Positions 29,713 through 37,770 of a stretch of DNA of 64,000 bases are shown here, in pieces (position 1 is the stretch's first letter; every line of letters starts with the position of its first letter). A program made the translations under genes and the position numbers. The stretch is from JBCCCJ01 sp039029315 (lineage in GTDB: Bacteria > Bacteroidota > Bacteroidia > J057): assembly GCA_039029315.1 (NCBI GenBank), contig JBCCGK010000010.1, forward strand, positions 1 to 64,000, in the 5' to 3' direction. Under the pieces are notes generated by a model. The model worked only from the letters and a program-made list of their open reading frames with translations, searched no databases and had not been told where the DNA came from.

Positions 29713-31314
29713 ATGCCTCTAACAGCTAGCCGATCACTGACTACAGGACTTCGCGTATTAGGGAGGAAGAATATTCCAGCATATACCCTGGAATATCTCA
29801 CACCTTGTCATCTCCACCGCCCCGGTACACATGACACAATAGTTGTGCCTGTTATTGAATTGGGACGAGATCCTTCTTGCGCCGTCTGTTTTGGCAAGGA
29901 TTTACCTACTGTCAGTCGCAAACATGCAGAGATAGAGAGACAAGGACAAGAGATTATCCTCAAAACGCTCTCCCAAACCAATTCTACCTTTGTCAATGGT
30001 CAACTGGTTCATTCTTCATATTACCTACAGAATGGAGACATCATTCAACTCTCCTCTGATGGGCCCAGATTGAGGTTCAATATATCTGAAGGTGGATTCC
30101 TGAAAATGGGTTTTACTCAACGAATGAATCTATTGGTACATCAGAGTGTTCGTCCCTACCAAAAAGCCCTGATCGGCCTAAGTGTGCTCATGGCGCTTCT
30201 GGTCATCGGCATTGCCTTGTTTATGACGAACCAAACTCGGCTCAGTAAAGGCCTACAGGCTCAAACCAGCTCTCAAGCGCAACAAATTCAGTTTCAGGAT
30301 TCTATTATTTCGATTCAGGACTCTCTCGTTCGGGCGCTGGATTCAATCGCCTCTGCCAATGACCAACTCAGGAAGGAAGACAGTCTGCGTTATACAAACA
30401 TTCTGAGTCAAACCGCAGAGCGAATGATCCAAAACGATCAGCAAATCGCCAGTGTTCTGGAAGACAACCAACGCTTGCAACAAACCATTAGCAGTCAAAA
30501 TCGAAAAATCAAACATCTGGAGGTTCGATTTCAGACACCTCGCCCAAGTGCCACAGCCCCCCCCAACAGTGCAGCTGCGGTTTATGATCGATTCCGAGAA
30601 CATATTTACTTTCTACAGGTATCCGGTTTTCAGTTGGTCATGCCGGACGGAACTGGTGGAGAGTTGGATATTTCGTGGAATGGGACCGGTTTTTTACTAA
30701 GTGATGGAAAATTTGTTACGGCCAGACATTGTATACAGGGATGGAGATATATAACCGAAGGAGCGAATGAAGAAAATCTATTGGCGAATATAGCTGAACA
30801 AATGGGAGCGAGAATTACTGTATTGTTTGAAGCCGTTTCGCCATCCGGCCATTCATTCACCTTTACCAACAGACAAGTCCAATTGAATGACACACAAGAT
30901 CAGATTGAGCGTGTCACAGGGCCAGGCGGGAAATTGGTAGAAATCAAGGTTGCCAAACCCGACCAGACCGACTGGGCATATTTTCAGCGTCCCAGGCATT
31001 CAAGTCTGCATTACAATGCCAGTCTCTCACGCAATCTTCGGGCGGCGACAGAAGTCATCATTTTGGGATACTCCTATGGAAGTGCCCTCCAAAAAAGCTA
31101 CAACGTTGATCCCCTATTCAGCGAATCAAGGGTGGCAAGAAATGGGCTTGCTTCGGGACTGATCACTTTGACAGATCGTAATTTTGGCCAAGGCAACTCT
31201 GGCGGCCCCGTTTTGGCTGTGGACGCATCTGGCCAACATCAAGTAGTAGGCATCGTATCAGCAGGGTTGGGATCAGAAATTGGAATTGTCGTGCCAATCT
31301 CAGCCATTCGATAA
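29713..31314 (+). CDS. FHA-TM-coiled coil-trypsin-like serine protease
   Basis: Encodes 533 residues. An N-terminal FHA domain (~40-115) has ELGRDPSC, VSRKHAEIE and NSTFVNGQ, the signature of a phospho-threonine reader. One TM segment lies at ~155-176 (GLSVLMALLVIGIALFM), followed by a ~90-residue coiled coil with QDS repeats and a trypsin-like protease domain (~290-533). The triad is complete: H339 (TARHC), D420 (QTDWAY), S496 (GQGNSGGP). The FHA part is thus cytoplasmic and the protease periplasmic. First gene of a plus-strand operon, divergent from the WG kinase. A C8 tract at 30557-30564 lies in the linker before the protease. Related DegP-like fusions exist, but FHA at the cytoplasmic end is unusual. 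Confidence 0.9.
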   Translation: MPLTASRSLTTGLRVLGRKNIPAYTLEYLTPCHLHRPGTHDTIVVPVIELGRDPSCAVCFGKDLPTVSRKHAEIERQGQEIILKTLSQTNSTFVNGQLVHSSYYLQNGDIIQLSSDGPRLRFNISEGGFLKMGFTQRMNLLVHQSVRPYQKALIGLSVLMALLVIGIALFMTNQTRLSKGLQAQTSSQAQQIQFQDSIISIQDSLVRALDSIASANDQLRKEDSLRYTNILSQTAERMIQNDQQIASVLEDNQRLQQTISSQNRKIKHLEVRFQTPRPSATAPPNSAAAVYDRFREHIYFLQVSGFQLVMPDGTGGELDISWNGTGFLLSDGKFVTARHCIQGWRYITEGANEENLLANIAEQMGARITVLFEAVSPSGHSFTFTNRQVQLNDTQDQIERVTGPGGKLVEIKVAKPDQTDWAYFQRPRHSSLHYNASLSRNLRAATEVIILGYSYGSALQKSYNVDPLFSESRVARNGLASGLITLTDRNFGQGNSGGPVLAVDASGQHQVVGIVSAGLGSEIGIVVPISAIR

Positions 31315-31335
31315 TGCAAATATGAATAGACACTT

Positions 31336-32217
31336 ATGATAGAGGAAGGCCTGATATTCATCTTTATAATTGATTTGCCAGCAAGCTGTTTGGCACAGAT
31401 GGATAGTATGACACAATTCATGTTTGGTCAAATATTTACCTCAGAGAGGTTTCTCATTAGTCAGGTACTTATCACAAGCTGTTGGATTTTCAGACAAGAT
31501 GACAGCTTGAACACATCCGAAGGGCATCAATTTAGCCGACAGAGAAATGTCTATTTCGACCAAGCCATAGCATCAGGAATGGTGATTGACCGATATTTGT
31601 GGGCAACTGCTAATCTTTCTCCTGCCTGGAGCTGGGATTCTGCCTTTGCTTCCTATACAGACTCCTTATCACCTATTATGCAGGGACTAGTCAGGCGCAA
31701 GACTCAAGTCGAGCAGTTTCAAGCATTTCCTTCCGACTATCAGCAATATGGAGACTTTCTTAGCTGGAAAATAGAAAAAGAGTTGATCGGTCTGGGCACT
31801 GCTTCCCCTAATAGCCTTCCAGATTCAGGTCGATTTCTGTTAGATTATGCCCCAGAAGAAGATTTTATTCGACAGATAGCCAACATACCTATGGTCTGTC
31901 GATGGAATTGGGATGAAAGCCGAAGAGCGGGAATCTCATTCAGTTCTGCCCCTGGAATTGTTATGGATGAAGCGTTATTTATGGAAAAAAATGAAGCAGG
32001 TAGCATAAAATGGGAACCTTTGGCCTTATATTGCAATACAAATCATGGCTGGTACTTGATTGGGTTATTTGATATTTTCCGAAAAATCAGTGCCTCTCAA
32101 CTTTCCAGCCATACAATACTCCCTACAGACTTGAAGCATTTGAAAAAAGAAAAAAAGCAATTGGGAAAATCCAGCAAAGCTGTTCGGTCCTTCTTCCTAT
32201 TTGCTCAATGTGTTTAG
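31336..32217 (+). CDS. Unknown protein inside the phospho-signalling operon, 293 aa
   Basis: Not recognised. It begins with a hydrophobic stretch (LIFIFIIDLPASCLAQ) that could be a signal peptide, although the first residues are acidic. The body is Trp- and aromatic-rich (LSPAWSWDSAF, MVCRWNWDESRR), with a Lys-rich helix near the C-terminus. It starts 21 bp after the protease gene and ends 2 bp before the PP2C gene, so it is co-transcribed. No catalytic motif is seen. A periplasmic partner of the protease or the WG domain is one possibility. Confidence 0.7.
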   Translation: MIEEGLIFIFIIDLPASCLAQMDSMTQFMFGQIFTSERFLISQVLITSCWIFRQDDSLNTSEGHQFSRQRNVYFDQAIASGMVIDRYLWATANLSPAWSWDSAFASYTDSLSPIMQGLVRRKTQVEQFQAFPSDYQQYGDFLSWKIEKELIGLGTASPNSLPDSGRFLLDYAPEEDFIRQIANIPMVCRWNWDESRRAGISFSSAPGIVMDEALFMEKNEAGSIKWEPLALYCNTNHGWYLIGLFDIFRKISASQLSSHTILPTDLKHLKKEKKQLGKSSKAVRSFFLFAQCV

Positions 32218-32219
32218 AT

Positions 32220-33836
32220 ATGAAGCTTACTATTGATATTTGGTCCCAAACAGATACCGGGAAAATTCGAGATCACAATGAAGATAATTTTTGTGTCTCA
32301 GAAAATCTCGCCAATCAAGAATGGGGTGCCAAAGGGAAGTCTCCTATGCTGTTAGGGAAATTGGGATCTTTGTTAGCTGTTGCAGATGGAATGGGGGGAA
32401 CGAATGCAGGAGAAGTCGCTTCAGAAATCGCTGTACAGGAAGTTCAGTCATCCTTTGCTCAGATTCAGGAGTTGCCCACAGATCCGCATATATTTTTGAA
32501 AGCAGTCATCATGCGCGCTCATCAGGCAATCCTGGAGCATGCAAAGCTTCATCCACAAACCAGAGGGATGGGAACGACCCTCATTCTCGCCTGGGTGGTC
32601 GATGGGCTATTGTATGTGGCCTGGAGTGGAGACAGTCGCTGTTATTTGTTTCGGGAAGGAATTGAATTTAGGCCCTTGACAGATGATCACTCTCTGGTCT
32701 GGGAAATGGTAAAAAACAAAATCCTAACCGCAGAAGAAGCGAGAACTCATCCAGACAGTAATATAATCACACAAAGTCTGGGTAATAACAGAGAAGCTCC
32801 TAAGCCAGAAGCACTCAAACAAGGCATTCCACTACAGGCTGGAGATCGACTCCTGTTGTGCAGTGATGGCCTCAATGCAATGGTTCCTGATCCACAAATA
32901 GGCACCTTGCTGATTCAGGGAGAATCTGCTCAGAGAACCTGTCAATCCTTGATAGAAGCAGCCAATCTTGCCGGCGGCTATGACAATATTACAACCTTGC
33001 TATTGGATGTAATGGCCATTGAACAAACACCACCGCCGCCGCCGCCGACAGTTAGCTCCCAGGAAAGTTCGCCGCCAACACACCTAAAACCTAGTAGCTC
33101 CATTACTCCCCCCCCCTTTGACGGAGACAGAGAGATCAACTCCAACAAAAATTCCTGGTTGTGGATCATGGGTGGGATTCTTCTCTTCGGCGGATTGACA
33201 GCTGCAGTAATATTCTGGCTGGGGAGAAATGAACGTGACGATCTCCTTCCATCGAATGGTCCGCTGCAAGCGACCAATTCTTCTCTTGAAACGGATTCTA
33301 CGAAGGAAGGAATTCCTTCAGATTCCACGCTGATCCTGATCGCTGAAACAGACAATCCAGCCATAGAGGAAATGACACAGACAAGGGGAATCAATCCTCC
33401 ATCAGGGACAGAACCCTCAGGATCTCCGATTCAGGTATCCGACCAAGAGGGAAAGTCAAGCTCAGCCCCCCCTCCCACGCCTCCGTCAGCCTCGGATAGG
33501 AACCCCCCAAATCCTCAAGTTGTTCAACAGAAAGTGCGACAGATTCTGGATTTGAAATATGGACTGATTCGGCATGACCGGCTGGAAATTTTACAATACA
33601 AACGCCTTAATCAAAATCAAAAGGATAATCTGAGATATATTCGATCAAGAATTCTCAACCAACAACCCAAAAGCATTTATCATGATCTTACCCGTCTGGT
33701 TCGCCTTGGAGGAGAAGGAAAGAGTGAGATTGTTGAGATTCGGGAAAAAGATGGTGATGAATTAATGCAGCAACTCGACGCTTTGATAGAGGAGCTAGAA
33801 CGATTTGAGCGCCTCATTCAACAAATGGAACAATAA
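32220..33836 (+). CDS. Membrane PP2C-family Ser/Thr phosphatase
   Basis: Encodes 538 residues from ATG 32220, 2 bp after the preceding stop; an ATG at 32208 would add four residues. The PP2C domain (~1-262) has RDHNEDN, ADGMGGTNAGE, GMGTTL, WSGDSRCY, LLCSDGLNAMV and GGYDNIT, so all metal-binding aspartates are present. A Pro-rich linker follows, with a CCG-repeat-coded proline run and a C9 tract at 33108-33116, then one TM segment (~310-333, LWIMGGILLFGGLTAAVIFW). The ~200-residue C-terminal part is low-complexity, then helical and charged, probably periplasmic. It would reverse the phosphorylation made by the two kinases of the island. Confidence 0.92.
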   Translation: MKLTIDIWSQTDTGKIRDHNEDNFCVSENLANQEWGAKGKSPMLLGKLGSLLAVADGMGGTNAGEVASEIAVQEVQSSFAQIQELPTDPHIFLKAVIMRAHQAILEHAKLHPQTRGMGTTLILAWVVDGLLYVAWSGDSRCYLFREGIEFRPLTDDHSLVWEMVKNKILTAEEARTHPDSNIITQSLGNNREAPKPEALKQGIPLQAGDRLLLCSDGLNAMVPDPQIGTLLIQGESAQRTCQSLIEAANLAGGYDNITTLLLDVMAIEQTPPPPPPTVSSQESSPPTHLKPSSSITPPPFDGDREINSNKNSWLWIMGGILLFGGLTAAVIFWLGRNERDDLLPSNGPLQATNSSLETDSTKEGIPSDSTLILIAETDNPAIEEMTQTRGINPPSGTEPSGSPIQVSDQEGKSSSAPPPTPPSASDRNPPNPQVVQQKVRQILDLKYGLIRHDRLEILQYKRLNQNQKDNLRYIRSRILNQQPKSIYHDLTRLVRLGGEGKSEIVEIREKDGDELMQQLDALIEELERFERLIQQMEQ

Positions 33837-33878
33837 GATACTGTCCAATCCATTTCTGTTTCTACAAAAATTTCTCTT

Positions 33879-34592
33879 ATGAAAAGATGTACGACTTGTG
33901 GTTATGTCAATCAAAAGGAGGAGGAAGTGTGTGAAAAATGTGGAACTGAGTTACCCGAAAAGACGTCTTCCTTTACAATTAATATGTCTGGCAAAGAAGA
34001 GTCCTCTGATGGAGATTCCTCTCTGCCTACAGGATTGAGAATGACAATCAGAGATCGAGGAACCAGTGCTTCTTATCTGGATGATGAACTTACAGATGAT
34101 GTGGCGGCTTCTTCCAGCTCTCCCTCCTCTTCTCCTTCAGTCTTTACGTGTCCCAATTGCTGGCATACCCCTTTGCGAACTCTTCCTACAGCCAGTAGTC
34201 CATGTCCCAATTGTGGATATGGAGGATCGACCTCCCAACAGCCACAAGATCCCCCTTCCAATTCATCCCATCGTCTCCAAACGGTTATGATCCAGGATTT
34301 GGTACTGGATGAAGATGGTCCAGCCAGCTTTCGACTGATCAATGAGCGTAGCAAAGATCCCGTTGAATTTCAGGGAGATGGAATTGTTCTCAATCGCGGC
34401 AATCTTGATCCCAACAACGCAAGTCTTTCCGGAGAACAACATGCAAAAATTAGCCGGGAAAATGGACAATGGTATTTGGAAGATTTGAGTTCCAATAAGG
34501 CGACTTTTTTGCAAGTTCGTGGCAAGATTTCTCTCCAGGCTGGAGACAGAATCATTCTTGGAAACAAGATTTTTCGATTTGATCCTGACTGA
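33879..34592 (+). CDS. Double zinc-ribbon / FHA domain protein
   Basis: Encodes 237 residues. The N-terminal zinc ribbon has CTTCGY and CEKCGTE (residues 4-24), and a second one near residue 90 has CPNCW and CPNCGYGG. A C-terminal FHA domain (~150-237) has VLNRG, LSGEQHAKIS and the degenerate SSNKATF, where the usual NGT is lost, plus LQAGDRIILG. Cytoplasmic, no TM. It is probably an adaptor that binds a phosphorylated partner. It sits 42 bp after the PP2C gene and 3 bp before the kinase-FHA gene, so it belongs to the operon. Zinc-ribbon plus FHA or kinase pairs are known in bacterial signalling, but its target is unknown. Confidence 0.9.
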   Translation: MKRCTTCGYVNQKEEEVCEKCGTELPEKTSSFTINMSGKEESSDGDSSLPTGLRMTIRDRGTSASYLDDELTDDVAASSSSPSSSPSVFTCPNCWHTPLRTLPTASSPCPNCGYGGSTSQQPQDPPSNSSHRLQTVMIQDLVLDEDGPASFRLINERSKDPVEFQGDGIVLNRGNLDPNNASLSGEQHAKISRENGQWYLEDLSSNKATFLQVRGKISLQAGDRIILGNKIFRFDPD

Positions 34593-34595
34593 TTT

Positions 34596-35900
34596 ATGGC
34601 ACAGTCTCACCCTGATACATTTCATTCAGACTCCCAACGATATGAGGTTGTTCGGGAAATAGGCAAAGGAGGATTTGGGAGAGTCTATGAGGTCAGCGAT
34701 CCATCTGGCAATCATTATGCCCTCAAATGGGTGGATCTTCACCAGCAAGTACCGGATGAACGGGCAGAGATGGCAGAAAAATTCCGCCTGGAATATGAAA
34801 TCACCAGCAAACTCAAGCATCCAAATATTGTGCAAAGTCATGATTTTGGGCAATATGATGGATGTCCGTTTATGGTGATGGATCTGTGTTTGGGGGGCAA
34901 TCTCTATCATATTTTTGCCAACATCTGGACCTATGATGATCTCAGGGAAACCTTGGTGGAAGTTCTCCAGGGCTTACATTATGCTCATCAACAAGGAATT
35001 GTTCATCGAGACCTCAAACCGGAGAATATTTTATTTTCCCAGCAAGGTGTAGCCAAAATTGCAGATTTTGGGATAGCTGCCGATGTCAAAAATCGCCGTA
35101 CTCGCCGCGATTGGAGAGGGTATGTTAGTGAAGTATTTGCTACCATTCCGTACTCTCCTCCCGAACAAACAGATCGAAAGGCAGCCTATCATGTCTATGC
35201 GACCAATGATATTTTTGCCTTGGGTGTTATTCTATTTGAACTCATCACCAAAGGTCAATATCCATTTGGTTCTGAGGAAGTTTTTGAGAAGGACATGGGC
35301 ATCACTTACCAAAAGCGCAAAGAAGAAGGCATGTGGGATCGTCAGGTGTTAGCAGAATTTGAGCCTCCAGATATGTGGCAGCACCTCATTGAGAGGTGCA
35401 TTCAACCAACTATCGAAGATCGGTTTCAGGACGCAACTGCCATGCTCAAGGCATTGGGAGTAGAGCCTGAGCAGACCGCCGAGCGCATCGAATCTCCATT
35501 CTCTTCTGGTCCGTGGCACCTTGTCATCAAACTAGGAGATCAGGTAGGCAGAACCTATCATTTGAGCAATCTGAGTAAGCACCTCAACAAGCGGCGCCTG
35601 ACAATAGGCTGGTATGATGCGCAGCAACCTTTTCTGAATGATATCGCGATCATGGAAAATTATACCCAATACATTTCCAAACGCCACGCCATTCTGGAAC
35701 TCTCCTACCCCACGCAAAATACGGAGCAATGGAAAATCAGAGATGGTCAGCCCTATACGAAAGACAATATTCCAGCCTGGCATCCGTCTAAGAATGGAAC
35801 CTACCTCAACGGTAAGCAGGTAGACAAACATGGCAAGACTGTACAAGCGGGAGATATTCTCACCATCGGAGATTTCAGTCTGAAATTTGAAACGGGATGA
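34596..35900 (+). CDS. Ser/Thr protein kinase with C-terminal FHA domain
   Basis: Encodes 434 residues. The kinase domain (~10-290) has GKGGFGRVYEV, the lysine in YALKWVD, HRDLKPEN, DFGIA and YSPPEQ, so it should be active. A C-terminal FHA domain (~305-434) has LTIGWYD (GR replaced by GW), ISKRHAILEL and NGTYLNGK. No TM segment, so it is soluble, unlike the WG kinase. It starts 3 bp after the zinc-ribbon-FHA gene and overlaps the next gene by 4 bp (ATGA). The FHA domain could bind its own autophosphorylated loop or the other phosphorylated proteins of the island. Confidence 0.93.
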   Translation: MAQSHPDTFHSDSQRYEVVREIGKGGFGRVYEVSDPSGNHYALKWVDLHQQVPDERAEMAEKFRLEYEITSKLKHPNIVQSHDFGQYDGCPFMVMDLCLGGNLYHIFANIWTYDDLRETLVEVLQGLHYAHQQGIVHRDLKPENILFSQQGVAKIADFGIAADVKNRRTRRDWRGYVSEVFATIPYSPPEQTDRKAAYHVYATNDIFALGVILFELITKGQYPFGSEEVFEKDMGITYQKRKEEGMWDRQVLAEFEPPDMWQHLIERCIQPTIEDRFQDATAMLKALGVEPEQTAERIESPFSSGPWHLVIKLGDQVGRTYHLSNLSKHLNKRRLTIGWYDAQQPFLNDIAIMENYTQYISKRHAILELSYPTQNTEQWKIRDGQPYTKDNIPAWHPSKNGTYLNGKQVDKHGKTVQAGDILTIGDFSLKFETG

Positions 35901-36988
35901 TTCTCACTTCTTTGTTCCTGGCTTCTGGTATCTACCTCAGCATGGCTTTCTTGTTGACCTGGTCCTGGCAGAAACAAGGCAATTCTCCTGCCTTTTCAGA
36001 ACAGCCTCCCATTTCCATCATTGTCTCGGCACACAATGAAGCCGATAATTTGCCCAATCTATTAGCGGATCTGTGTGAGCAAAATTATCCAAACTATGAG
36101 CTCATCATCGTTCTTGACAGATGTAGTGATAACAGTGCCTCTATATTAGCAGCATGGACTACGCAATATCCCCATATCAGGGGAGTCTCTGTTCAAACAA
36201 CTCCTACAGGCTGGGCTTCAAAAAAATGGGCGTTGAGTCAGGGAATTGCGGAAGCATCTCATGATTGGCTGGCGCTGACGGATGCAGATTGTCGCATGGA
36301 TTCACGCTGGCTAACAGCTATTGCAACTCATCTTCATCCACAAAAAGAGGTCTTACTTGGTATCAGTCCATATCCTGCATATCCGGGTCTGTTGAACAAA
36401 CTCATTCGATTTGAAACCTGGTATACTGCCTTTCAATACATCGGATGGACAGGGCTGGGCTTACCATATATGGGAGTTGGGCGAAATTTGGTGTACCGAC
36501 GATCTTTTTTTGAAGACAATCATGGGTTTGAAGCATTCCGGGATCGCTTGTCCGGAGATGATGATCTTCTGATCAATGCCTATGCGACAGCAGGTCATAC
36601 GCAGAGCATGATTCATCCACATACCAGAACCTTTTCAGAACCAAAAAGGACCTGGCGGGACTGGTATCAGCAAAAAACCAGGCACATCAGTGCTTCCACC
36701 GCCTACTCATGGAAAAGTAAAATGGTTTTGGCGATTTTTCATCTTGCCCATTCCTGGTTTTATGGGGGAATCCTTCTATCTTTGTCGCTTGGTTTGGCAA
36801 GTCCCTGGATATGGTGGACCTATCTGGCTCGAATCGGACTAAGCTGGGTCCTGTTCGGTCTGGTAAATCGACAGCTCAAAGAGTCAAATTTGCTCCTCCT
36901 CTTTCCTGTCTTGGATTTGTTATTTTTTCTCTACAATTTATCCATTGTTCCTATTGGAATCATCAAAGTGCCTACATGGACGAATTAA
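35897..36988 (+). CDS. Family 2 glycosyltransferase, membrane-bound
   Basis: Encodes 363 residues. An N-terminal TM anchor (ILTSLFLASGIYLSMAFLL) precedes the GT-A fold: ISIIVSAHNEADNLPNLL, the nucleotide-sugar metal motif TDADCR (~128-133), the acceptor-site GDDD and a QQKTRH motif like the QxxRW of processive enzymes. Three C-terminal TM segments follow. It would transfer a sugar to a lipid or polysaccharide at the inner membrane. The start overlaps the kinase stop by 4 bp. GT2-sigma neighbours also occur in Bacteroidota without kinases (from memory), so its link with the signalling genes may be only transcriptional. Confidence 0.88.
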   Translation: MILTSLFLASGIYLSMAFLLTWSWQKQGNSPAFSEQPPISIIVSAHNEADNLPNLLADLCEQNYPNYELIIVLDRCSDNSASILAAWTTQYPHIRGVSVQTTPTGWASKKWALSQGIAEASHDWLALTDADCRMDSRWLTAIATHLHPQKEVLLGISPYPAYPGLLNKLIRFETWYTAFQYIGWTGLGLPYMGVGRNLVYRRSFFEDNHGFEAFRDRLSGDDDLLINAYATAGHTQSMIHPHTRTFSEPKRTWRDWYQQKTRHISASTAYSWKSKMVLAIFHLAHSWFYGGILLSLSLGLASPWIWWTYLARIGLSWVLFGLVNRQLKESNLLLLFPVLDLLFFLYNLSIVPIGIIKVPTWTN

Positions 36989-37584
36989 AACCTAAAGGAT
37001 CCAAAAATTCAAGAGAAGATCGTGAACTGGTTGCATCGGCAAAACGGGGTGAATCCAGAGCATTTGATACCCTGCTGAAGAAGTATCACAAATCCGTATA
37101 CTATATGCTTCTCAAAATGGTCAAAAACTCTGATGATGCAGAGGATTTGACTCAGGAAGCCTTTGCCAAAGCCTTTAACTCGATCGAGAAATTTGATTCT
37201 AAATTTGCCTTCTCTACCTGGCTATTTCGAATAGCTACAAATAATTGTATCGATTTTATTCGGAAAAAACGTGTCCAAACAGTCTCTCTTGATGCCCCAG
37301 TTGAAGGAGACGATGGAAGCAGTATGCACTTTGATGTCAGAGATGATGACCTCGATCCCAATGAGGTTATGCTTAAAAAGCAGAGAAGCAAATATCTGCT
37401 GATGGCGATTGATCGATTGCCTGAAAAGTATCGCACATTGGTAGAGTTGCGTTACTTCAAGGAATTTTCCTATGACGAAGTTGCCAAAGAGTTACAGATT
37501 CCACTGGGCACAGTCAAGGCACAACTCTTTCGCGCCCGAGAGTTGCTCAATCAGGAATTGAAGAACCTGAAATCGCAGATGTAG
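36976..37584 (+). CDS. Sigma-70 family (ECF-like) RNA polymerase sigma factor
   Basis: Encodes 202 residues from ATG 36976, which overlaps the glycosyltransferase end by 13 bp; the frame is open further upstream but only inside that gene. Region 2 is seen as DDAEDLTQEAFAKAF and STWLFRIATNNCIDFIRKK, and region 4 as LPEKYRTLVELRYFKEFS and GTVKAQLFRARELL. An acidic segment separates the two. No anti-sigma gene is adjacent. It closes the plus-strand operon that begins at 29713, so signalling through the kinases could in principle feed into transcription, but no direct link is visible. Confidence 0.92.
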   Translation: MDELKPKGSKNSREDRELVASAKRGESRAFDTLLKKYHKSVYYMLLKMVKNSDDAEDLTQEAFAKAFNSIEKFDSKFAFSTWLFRIATNNCIDFIRKKRVQTVSLDAPVEGDDGSSMHFDVRDDDLDPNEVMLKKQRSKYLLMAIDRLPEKYRTLVELRYFKEFSYDEVAKELQIPLGTVKAQLFRARELLNQELKNLKSQM

Positions 37585-37733
37585 AAAATCTTTTCGCATT
37601 TGGGTGAAGTTATTCCCCTTCCTTGTCTGATCCAGGCATATCACATGGGTATCACTACCAAAACCCTGACGGAGGATTTGTATTCAAAGCATTCCTGGGG
37701 TCAGCAAGCGCCAGGATAGCAGTAGGATTCGCC

Positions 37734-37745
37734 AAAGGCGCCTTT
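37734..37745. other. 12-bp perfect palindrome between convergent genes
   Basis: AAAGGCGCCTTT lies in the 186-bp gap between the convergent sigma-factor and cytochrome/propeller genes. It is too short with no loop to be a good terminator. No other structure is seen in this gap. Confidence 0.3.
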
Positions 37746-37770
37746 AAGTAAGGTGTGAGACAACTAGGAA

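Noticed and set aside
33033..33046. CCG triplet repeat in the PP2C gene
   Set aside because: Codes for a proline run in frame; triplet slippage would not shift the frame, so it is not a switch by itself.
29713..37584. Interpretation as a type VI secretion regulatory module
   Set aside because: No Tss/Hcp/VgrG or ClpV genes are near; the FHA, kinase and phosphatase genes are joined to a protease and a glycosyltransferase instead.
37645..37719. 24-aa ORF after the sigma-factor gene
   Set aside because: Short, no start signal, no coupling; expected by chance.
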